From Nemopilema nomurai (taxonomy: Eukaryota; Cnidaria; Scyphozoa; Rhizostomeae; Rhizostomatidae), in contig ML133443.1 in the NCBI GenBank assembly GCA_003864495.1, positions 2,663,670 to 2,727,669 of the forward strand: DNA of 64,000 nt. Direction: 5' to 3'. The translations under genes and the position numbers were made by a program. Below the pieces are notes generated by a model. It did no database searches. It saw only the letters and a program-made list of their open reading frames with translations, and was not told the DNA's origin. The stretch's first letter is position 1. Each line of letters opens with the position of its first letter. Shown here piece after piece: positions 54,101 to 64,000 of the stretch.

Positions 54101-57100
54101 CTCAAAAAGTAAGGTTATAGCCTTGCAAAAATGACTGTTTTTCGACCAAATTTATTTTTGCATAAAACGATGTAGATGCAATCTACACTTCAAATGAGTG
54201 CTTTTGATGTGCTGCAATCGATAATTGGAGTCTGGTTCACGAGCAATGACGCTTTTTAGTACTGCCCCGCGAGCCTCAAAAAGTAAGGTTATAGCCTTGC
54301 AAAAATGACTGTTTTTCGACCAAATTTATTTTTGCATAAAACGATGTAGATGCAATCTACACTTCAAATGAGTGCTTTTGATGTGCTGCAATCGATAATT
54401 GGAGTTCTGGTTCACGAGCAATGACGCTTTTTAGTACTGCCCCGCGAGCCTCAAAAAGTAAGGTTATAGCCTTGCAAAAATGACTGTTTTTCGACCAAAT
54501 TTATTTTTGCATAAAACGATGTAGATGCAATCTACACTTCAAATGAGTGCTTTTGATGTGCTGCAATCGATAATTGGAGTTTGGTTCACGAGCAATGACG
54601 CTTTTTAGTACTGCCCCGCGAGCCTCAAAAAGTAAGGTTATAGCCTTGCAAAAATGACTGTTTTTCGACCAAATTTATTTTTGCATAAAACGATGTAGAT
54701 GCAATCTACACTTCAAATGAGTGCTTTTGATGTGCTGCAATCGATAATTGGAGTCTGGTTCACGAGCAATGACGCTTTTTAGTACTGCCCCGCGAGCCTC
54801 AAAAAGTAAGGTTATAGCCTTGCAAAAATGACTGTTTTTCGACCAAATTTATTTTTGCATAAAACGATGTAGATGCAATCTACACTTCAAATGAGTGCTT
54901 TTGATGTGCTGCAATCGATAATTGGAGTCCTGGTTCACGAGCAATGACGCTTTTTAGTACTGCCCGCGAGCCTCAAAAAGTAAGGTTATAGCCTTGCAAA
55001 AATGACTGTTTTTCGACCAAATTTATTTTTGCATAAAACGATGTAGATGCAATCTACACTTCAAATGAGTGCTTTTGATGTGCTGCAATCGATAATTGGA
55101 GTCTGGTTCACGAGCAATGACGCTTTTTAGTACTGCCCCGCGAGCCTCAAAAAGTAAGGTTATTAGCCTTGCAAAAATGACTGTTTTTCGACCAAATTTA
55201 TTTTTGCATAAAATCGATGTAGATGCAATCTACACTTCAAATGAGTGCTTTTGATGTGCTGCAATCGATAATTGGAGTTCTGGTTCACGAGCAATGACGC
55301 TTTTTAGTACTGCCCGCGAGCCTCAAAAAGTAAGGTTATAGCCTTGCAAAAATGACTGTTTTTCGACCAAATTTATTTTTGCATAAAATCGATGTAGATG
55401 CAATCTACACTTCAAATGAGTGCTTTTGATGTGCTGCAATCGATAATTGGAGTTCTGGTTCACGAGCAATGACGCTTTTTAGTACTGCCCCGCGAGCCTC
55501 AAAAAGTAAGGTTATAGCCTTGCAAAAATGACTGTTTTTCGACCAAATTTATTTTTGCATAAAACGATGTAGATGCAATCTACACTTCAAATGAGTGCTT
55601 TTGATGTGCTGCAATCGATAATTGGAGTCTGGTTCACGAGCAATGACGCTTTTTAGTACTGCCCCGCGAGCCTCAAAAAGTAAGGTTATAGCCTTGCAAA
55701 AATGACTGTTTTTCGACCAAATTTATTTTTGCATAAAATCGATGTAGATGCAATCTACACTTCAAATGAGTGCTTTTGATGTGCTGCAATCGATAATTGG
55801 AGTCTGGTTCACGAGCAATGACGCTTTTTAGTACTGCCCCGCGAGCCTCAAAAAGTAAGGTTATAGCCTTGCAAAAATGACTGTTTTTCGACCAAATTTA
55901 TTTTTGCATAAAATCGATGTAGATGCAATCTACACTTCAAATGAGTGCTTTTGATGTGCTGCAATCGATAATTGGAGTCTGGTTCACGAGCAATGACGCT
56001 TTTTAGTACTGCCCCGCGAGCCTCAAAAAGTAAGGTTATAGCCTTGCAAAAATGACTGTTTTTCGACCAAATTTATTTTTGCATAAAATCGATGTAGATG
56101 CAATCTACACTTCAAATGAGTGCTTTTGATGTGCTGCAATCGATAATTGGAGTTCTGGTTCACGAGCAATGACGCTTTTTAGTACTGCCCGCGAGCCTCA
56201 AAAAGTAAGGTTATAGCCTTGCAAAAATGACTGTTTTTCGACCAAATTTATTTTTGCATAAAACGATGTAGATGCAATCTACACTTCAAATGAGTGCTTT
56301 TGATGTGCTGCAATCGATAATTGGAGTTCTGGTTCACGAGCAATGACGCTTTTTAGTATGCCCCGCGAGCCTCAAAAAGTAAGGTTATAGCCTTGCAAAA
56401 ATGACTGTTTTTCGACCAAATTTATTTTTGCATAAAACGATGTAGATGCAATCTACACTTCAAATGAGTGCTTTTGATGTGCTGCAATCGATAATTGGAG
56501 TCTGGTTCACGAGCAATGACGCTTTTTAGTACTGCCCCGCGAGCCTCAAAAAGTAAGGTTATAGCCTTGCAAAAATGACTGTTTTTCGACCAAATTTATT
56601 TTTGCATAAAACGATGTAGATGCAATCTACACTTCAAATGAGTGCTTTTGATGTGCTGCAATCGATAATTGGAGTTCTGGTTCACGAGCAATGACGCTTT
56701 TTAGTACTGCCCCGCGAGCCTCAAAAAGTAAGGTTATAGCCTTGCAAAAATGACTGTTTTTCGACCAAATTTATTTTTGCATAAAATCGATGTAGATGCA
56801 ATCTACACTTCAAATGAGTGCTTTTGATGTGCTGCAATCGATAATTGGAGTCTGGTTCACGAGCAATGACGCTTTTTAGTACTGCCCCGCGAGCCTCAAA
56901 AAGTAAGGTTATAGCCTTGCAAAAATGACTGTTTTTCGACCAAATTTATTTTTGCATAAAATCGATGTAGATGCAATCTACACTTCAAATGAGTGCTTTT
57001 GATGTGCTGCAATCGATAATTGGAGTTCTGGTTCACGAGCAATGACGCTTTTTAGTACTGCCCCGCGAGCCTCAAAAAGTAAGGTTATAGCCTTGCAAAA

Positions 57101-60100
57101 ATGACTGTTTTTCGACCAAATTTATTTTTGCATAAAATCGATGTAGATGCAATCTACACTTCAAATGAGTGCTTTTGATGTGCTGCAATCGATAATTGGA
57201 GTTCTGGTTCACGAGCAATGACGCTTTTTAGTACTGCCCGCGAGCCTCAAAAAGTAAGGTTATAGCCTTGCAAAAATGACTGTTTTTCGACCAAATTTAT
57301 TTTTGCATAAAATCGATGTAGATGCAATCTACACTTCAAATGAGTGCTTTTGATGTGCTGCAATCGATAATTGGAGTTCTGGTTCACGAGCAATGACGCT
57401 TTTTAGTACTGCCCGCGAGCCTCAAAAAGTAAGGTTATAGCCTTGCAAAAATGACTGTTTTTCGACCAAATTTATTTTTGCATAAAACGATGTAGATGCA
57501 ATCTACACTTCAAATGAGTGCTTTTGATGTGCTGCAATCGATAATTGGAGTCTGGTTCACGAGCAATGACGCTTTTTAGTACTGCCCGCGAGCCTCAAAA
57601 AGTAAGGTTATAGCCTTGCAAAAATGACTGTTTTTCGACCAAATTTATTTTTGCATAAAACGATGTAGATGCAATCTACACTTCAAATGAGTGCTTTTGA
57701 TGTGCTGCAATCGATAATTGGAGTCCTGGTTCACGAGCAATGACGCTTTTTAGTACTGCCCCGCGAGCCTCAAAAAGTAAGGTTATAGCCTTGCAAAAAT
57801 GACTGTTTTTCGACCAAATTTATTTTTGCATAAAATCGATGTAGATGCAATCTACACTTCAAATGAGTGCTTTTGATGTGCTGCAATCGATAATTGGAGT
57901 CTGGTTCACGAGCAATGACGCTTTTTAGTACTGCCCCGCGAGCCTCAAAAAGTAAGGTTATAGCCTTGCAAAAATGACTGTTTTTCGACCAAATTTATTT
58001 TTGCATAAAATCGATGTAGATGCAATCTACACTTCAAATGAGTGCTTTTGATGTGCTGCAATCGATAATTGGAGTCTGGTTCACGAGCAATGACGCTTTT
58101 TAGTACTGCCCGCGAGCCTCAAAAAGTAAGGTTATAGCCTTGCAAAAATGACTGTTTTTCGACCAAATTTATTTTTGCATAAAACCGATGTAGATGCAAT
58201 CTACACTTCAAATGAGTGCTTTTGATGTGCTGCAATCGATAATTGGAGTTCTGGTTCACGAGCAATGACGCTTTTTAGTACTGCCCGCGAGCCTCAAAAA
58301 GTAAGGTTATAGCCTTGCAAAAATGACTGTTTTTCGACCAAATTTATTTTTGCATAAAACGATGTAGATGCAATCTACACTTCAAATGAGTGCTTTTGAT
58401 GTGCTGCAATCGATAATTGGAGTCTGGTTCACGAGCAATGACGCTTTTTAGTACTGCCCCGCGAGCCTCAAAAAGTAAGGTTATAGCCTTGCAAAAATGA
58501 CTGTTTTTCGACCAAATTTATTTTTGCATAAAATCGATGTAGATGCAATCTACACTTCAAATGAGTGCTTTTGATGTGCTGCAATCGATAATTGGAGTTC
58601 TGGTTCACGAGCAATGACGCTTTTTAGTACTGCCCCGCGAGCCTCAAAAAGTAAGGTTATAGCCTTGCAAAAATGACTGTTTTTCGACCAAATTTATTTT
58701 TGCATAAAACGATGTAGATGCAATCTACACTTCAAATGAGTGCTTTTGATGTGCTGCAATCGATAATTGGAGTCCTGGTTCACGAGCAATGACGCTTTTT
58801 AGTACTGCCCGCGAGCCTCAAAAAGTAAGGTTATAGCCTTGCAAAAATGACTGTTTTTCGACCAAATTTATTTTTGCATAAAATCGATGTAGATGCAATC
58901 TACACTTCAAATGAGTGCTTTTGATGTGCTGCAATCGATAATTGGAGTCCTGGTTCACGAGCAATGACGCTTTTTTATGCCCCGCGAGCCTCAAAAAGTA
59001 AGGTTATAGCCTTGCAAAAATGACTGTTTTTCGACCAAATTTATTTTTGCATAAAATCGATGTAGATGCAATCTACACTTCAAATGAGTGCTTTTGATGT
59101 GCTGCAATCGATAATTGGAGTTCTGGTTCACGAGCAATGACGCTTTTTAGTACTGCCCCGCGAGCCTCAAAAAGTAAGGTTATAGCCTTGCAAAAATGAC
59201 TGTTTTTCGACCAAATTTATTTTTGCATAAAATCGATGTAGATGCAATCTACACTTCAAATGAGTGCTTTTGATGTGCTGCAATCGATAATTGGAGTTCT
59301 GGTTCACGAGCAATGACGCTTTTTAGTACTGCCCCGCGAGCCTCAAAAAGTAAGGTTATAGCCTTGCAAAAATGACTGTTTTTCGACCAAATTTATTTTT
59401 GCATAAAATCGATGTAGATGCAATCTACACTTCAAATGAGTGCTTTTGATGTGCTGCAATCGATAATTGGAGTTCTGGTTCACGAGCAATGACGCTTTTT
59501 AGTACTGCCCGCGAGCCTCAAAAAGTAAGGTTATAGCCTTGCAAAAATGACTGTTTTTCGACCAAATTTATTTTTGCATAAAACGATGTAGATGCAATCT
59601 ACACTTCAAATGAGTGCTTTTGATGTGCTGCAATCGATAATTGGAGTTCTGGTTCACGAGCAATGACGCTTTTTAGTACTGCCCCGCGAGCCTCAAAAAG
59701 TAAGGTTATAGCCTTGCAAAAATGACTGTTTTTCGACCAAATTTATTTTTGCATAAAATCGATGTAGATGCAATCTACACTTCAAATGAGTGCTTTTGAT
59801 GTGCTGCAATCGATAATTGGAGTCCTGGTTCACGAGCAATGACGCTTTTTAGTACTGCCCCGCGAGCCTCAAAAAGTAAGGTTATAGCCTTGCAAAAATG
59901 ACTGTTTTTCGACCAAATTTATTTTTGCATAAAACGATGTAGATGCAATCTACACTTCAAATGAGTGCTTTTGATGTGCTGCAATCGATAATTGGAGTTC
60001 TGGTTCACGAGCAATGACGCTTTTTAGTACTGCCCGCGAGCCTCAAAAAGTAAGGTTATAGCCTTGCAAAAATGACTGTTTTTCGACCAAATTTATTTTT

Positions 60101-63100
60101 GCATAAAACGATGTAGATGCAATCTACACTTGAGTGCTTTTGATGTGCTGCAATCGATAATTGGAGTTCTGGTTCACGAGCAATGACGCTTTTTAGTACT
60201 GCCCCGCGAGCCTCAAAAAGTAAGGTTATAGCCTTGCAAAAATGACTGTTTTTCGACCAAATTTATTTTTGCATAAAATCGATGTAGATGCAATCTACAC
60301 TTCAAATGAGTGCTTTTGATGTGCTGCAATCGATAATTGGAGTCTGGTTCACGAGCAATGACGCTTTTTAGTACTGCCGCGAGCCTCAAAAAGTAAGGTT
60401 ATAGCCTTGCAAAAATGACTGTTTTTCCCAAATTTATTTTTGCATAAAACCGATGTAGATGCAATCTACACTTCAAATGAGTGCTTTTGATGTGCTGCAA
60501 TCGATAATTGGAGTCTGGTTCACGAGCAATGACGCTTTTTAGTACTGCCCCGCGAGCCTCAAAAAGTAAGGTTATAGCCTTGCAAAAATGACTGTTTTTC
60601 GACCAAATTTATTTTTGCATAAAATCGATGTAGATGCAATCTACACTTCAAATGAGTGCTTTTGATGTGCTGCAATCGATAATTGGAGTTCTGGTTCACG
60701 AGCAATGACGCTTTTTAGTACTGCCCCGCGAGCCTCAAAAAGTAAGGTTATAGCCTTGCAAAAATGACTGTTTTTCGACCAAATTTATTTTTGCATAAAA
60801 TCGATGTAGATGCAATCTACACTTCAAATGAGTGCTTTTGATGTGCTGCAATCGATAATTGGAGTTCTGGTTCACGAGCAATGACGCTTTTTAGTACTGC
60901 CCCGCGAGCCTCAAAAAGTAAGGTTATAGCCTTGCAAAAATGACTGTTTTTCGACCAAATTTATTTTTGCATAAAACGATGTAGATGCAATCTACACTTC
61001 AAATGAGTGCTTTTGATGTGCTGCAATCGATAATTGGAGTCTGGTTCACGAGCAATGACGCTTTTTAGTACTGCCCCGCGAGCCTCAAAAAGTAAGGTTA
61101 TAGCCTTGCAAAAATGACTGTTTTTCGACCAAATTTATTTTTGCATAAAATCGATGTAGATGCAATCTACACTTCAAATGAGTGCTTTTGATGTGCTGCA
61201 ATCGATAATTGGAGTTCTGGTTCACGAGCAATGACGCTTTTTAGTACTGCCCCGCGAGCCTCAAAAAGTAAGGTTATAGCCTTGCAAAAATGACTGTTTT
61301 TCGACCAAATTTATTTTGCATAAAACGATGTAGATGCAATCTACACTTCAAATGAGTGCTTTTGATGTGCTGCAATCGATAATTGGAGTTCTGGTTCACG
61401 AGCAATGACGCTTTTTAGTACTGCCCGCGAGCCTCAAAAAGTAAGGTTATAGCCTTGCAAAAATGACTGTTTTTCGACCAAATTTATTTTTGCATAAATC
61501 GATGTAGATGCAATCTACACTTCAAATGAGTGCTTTTGATGTGCTGCAATCGATAATTGGAGTTCTGGTTCACGAGCAATGACGCTTTTTAGTACTGCCC
61601 CGCGAGCCTCAAAAGTAAGGTTATAGCCTTGCAAAAATGACTGTTTTTCGACCAAATTTATTTTTGCATAAAACGATGTAGATGCAATCTACACTTCAAT
61701 GAGTGCTTTTGATGTGCTGCAATCGATAATTGGAGTTCTGGTTCACGAGCAATGACACCCCGCGAGCCTCAAAAAGTAAGGTTATAGCCTTGCAAAAATG
61801 ACTGTTTTTCGACCAAATTTATTTTTGCATAAAAATCACACACAAATGAGTGCTTTTGATGTGCTGCAATCGATAATTGGAGTCTGGTTCACGAGCAATG
61901 ACGCTTTTTAGTACTGCCCCGCGAGCCTCAAAAAGTAAGGTTATAGCCTTGCAAAAATGACTGTTTTTCGACCAAATTTATTTTTGCATAAAATCGATGT
62001 AGATGCAATCTACACTTCAAATGAGTGCTTTTGATGTGCTGCAATCGATAATTGGAGCCAATGACGCTTTTTAGTACTGCCCGCGAGCCTCAAAAAGTAA
62101 GGTTATAGCCTTGCAAAAATGACTGTTTTTCGACCAAATTTATTTTTGCATAAAATCGATGTAGATGCAATCTACACTTCAAATGAGTGCTTTTGATGTG
62201 CTGCAATCGATAATTGGAGTTCTGGTTCACGAGCAATGACGCTTTTTAGTACTGCCCCGCGAGCCTCAAAAAGTAAGGTTATAGCCTTGCAAAAATGACT
62301 TTTTCGACCAAATTTATTTTTGCATAAAATCGATGTAGATGCAATCTACACTTCAAATGAGTGCTTTTGATGTGCTGCAATCGATAATTTTCTGGTTCAC
62401 GAGCAATGACGCTTTTTAGTACTGCCCGCGAGCCTCAAAAAGTAAGGTTATAGCCTTGCAAAAATGACTGTTTTTCGACCAAATTTATTTTTGCATAAAA
62501 TCGATGTAGATGCAATCTACACTTCAAATGAGTGCTTTTGATGTGCTGCAATCGATAATTGGAGTTCTGGTTCACGAGCAATGACGCTTTTTAGTACTGC
62601 CCCGCGAGCCTCAAAAAGTAAGGTTATAGGCAAAAATGACTGTTTTTCGACCAAATTTATTTTTGCATAAAACGATGTAGATGCAATCTACACTTCAAAT
62701 GAGTGCTTTTGATGTGCTGCAATCGATAATTGGAGTTCTGGTTCACGAGCAATGACGCTTTTTAGTACTCCCGCGAGCCTCAAAAAGTAAGGTTATAGCC
62801 TTGCAAAAATGACTGTTTTTCGACCAAATTTATTTTTGCATAAAATCGATGTAGATGCAATCTACACTTCAAATGAGTGCTTTTGATGTGCTGCAATCGA
62901 TAATTGGAGTTCTGGTTCACGAGCAATGACGCTTTTTAGTACTGCCCGCGAGCCTCAAAAGTAAGGTTATAGCCTTGCAAAAATGACTGTTTTTCGACCA
63001 AATTTATTTTTGCATAAAACGATGTAGATGCAATCTACACTTCAAATGAGTGCTTTTGATGTGCTGCAATCGATAATTGGAGTTCTGGTTCACGAGCAAT

Positions 63101-64000
63101 GACGCTTTTTAGTACTGCCCGCGAGCCTCAAAAAGTAAGGTTATAGCCTTGCAAAAATGACTGTTTTTCGACCAAATTTATTTTTGCATAAAACGATGTA
63201 GATGCAATCTACACTTCAAAGTGCTTTTGATGTGCTGCAATCGATAATTGGAGTCTGGTTCACGAGCAATGACGCTTTTTAGTACTGCCCGCGAGCCTCA
63301 AAAAGTAAGGTTATAGCCTTGCAAAAATGACTGTTTTTCGACCAAATTTATTTTTGCATAAAACGATGTAGATGCAATCTACACTTCAAATGAGTGCTTT
63401 TGATGTGCTGCAATCGATAATTGGAGTCTGGTTCACGAGCAATGACGCTTTTTAGTACTGCCCCGCGAGCCTCAAAAAGTAAGGTTATAGCCTTGCAAAA
63501 ATGACTGTTTTTCGACCAAATTTATTTTTGCATAAACATTAGTAGATGCAATCTACACTTCAAATGAGTGCTTTTGATGTGCTGCAATCGATAATTGGAG
63601 TTCTGGTTCACGAGCAATGACGCTTTTTAGTACTGCCCCGCGAGCCTCAAAAAGTAAGGTTATAGCCTTGCAAAAATGACTGTTTTTCGACCAAATTTAT
63701 TTTTGCATAAAACGATGTAGATGCAATCTACACTTCAAATGAGTGCTTTTGATGTGCTGCAATCGATAATTGGAGTCCTGGTTCACGAGCAATGACGCTT
63801 TTTAGTACTGCCCCGCGAGCCTCAAAAAGTAAGGTTATACTTGCAAAAATGACTGTTTTTCGACCAAATTTATTTTTGCATAAAACCGATGTAGATGCAA
63901 TCTACACTTCAAATGAGTGCTTTTGATGTGCTGCAATCGATAATTGGATTCTGGTTCACGAGCAATGACGCTTTTTAGTACTGCCCCGCGAGCCTCAAAA
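45175..64000. repeat. Satellite DNA array, about 107 monomers of about 175 bp
   Basis: Head-to-tail monomers run without interruption to the window end. The landmark CTTTTTAGTAYTGCC starts at 45175, 45351, 45526, 45702, 45877, 46053, 46228 and 46401, then regularly to 63971, so the period is 173-176 bp. Each monomer has GCGAGCCTCAAAAAGTAAGG, ACTGTTTTTCGACCAAATTT, the inverted repeat TGTAGAT-GCA-ATCTACA, and ATCGAT once or twice. Identity between monomers is very high; most differences are one-base indels at fixed sites (CCCCGCG, CCCGCG or CCGCG; AAAATCGATG or AAAACGATG; GAGTTCTGG or GAGTCTGG). The first monomer is the most diverged. The monomer is about nucleosome-repeat length, typical of centromeric or heterochromatic satellites; chromosomal place is not shown. 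Minus-strand open frames of up to 112 codons repeat with the unit and are not genes. Confidence 0.98.

Noticed and set aside
45175..64000. CENP-B box in the satellite monomer
   Set aside because: TTTCGACCAAATTTATT matches only the first half of NTTCGNNNNANNCGGGN; the CGGG half is absent, and I saw no better match on the other strand.
45175..64000. CRISPR array
   Set aside because: The whole 175-bp unit is repeated, with no variable spacers, and the locus is eukaryotic.

Overview
This window is eukaryotic nuclear DNA from an animal. It is AT-rich, its genes are cut into many short exons (about 40-260 bp in most cases) by introns of a few hundred bases with standard GT/AG borders, and the proteins are metazoan families: an ASAP-type ArfGAP, a BPI/LBP lipid-binding protein, TMEM18 and an SLC35F3/F4-type transporter. 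Short introns and tight gene spacing suggest an invertebrate, perhaps a cnidarian or another early-branching animal. That placement is inference; nothing here fixes the species.

Layout. 1-404 is a 55-bp tandem repeat, probably in an intron. 2468-18482 (+) holds 26 exons of an ASAP-family gene whose 5' part (most of the BAR domain) lies upstream of the window. 18875-19995 is a 21-bp minisatellite of 53 units in perfect register. 22453-31586 (+) is a complete 16-exon BPI/LBP-family gene. 32128-33949 (-) is a complete five-exon TMEM18 gene, convergent with BPI/LBP and divergent from the next gene. 34521-37148 (+) is a three-exon gene for a single-pass membrane protein that I do not recognise. 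39312-43040 (+) is an SLC35F3/F4-like transporter with an unresolved N-terminal exon. From 45175 to the window end lies an uninterrupted satellite array of about 107 monomers of about 175 bp, which continues past the window.

How the genes relate. There is no operon-like logic. The genes are independent: Arf/membrane-cytoskeleton signalling, lipid or LPS binding, a nuclear-envelope membrane protein, an unknown membrane protein and a solute carrier. The only likely shared regulation is the 571-bp gap between the divergent TMEM18 and unknown-membrane-protein starts. I found no rRNA, tRNA, CRISPR or intact transposon. All exon models were assembled by hand from reading frame, splice borders and remembered family similarity; none was confirmed by transcript data.

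The most unusual material is non-coding: the 18.8-kb nucleosome-length satellite with a hairpin in each monomer and regional subfamilies, and the 21-bp array that places inverted CCAAT boxes every two helical turns.
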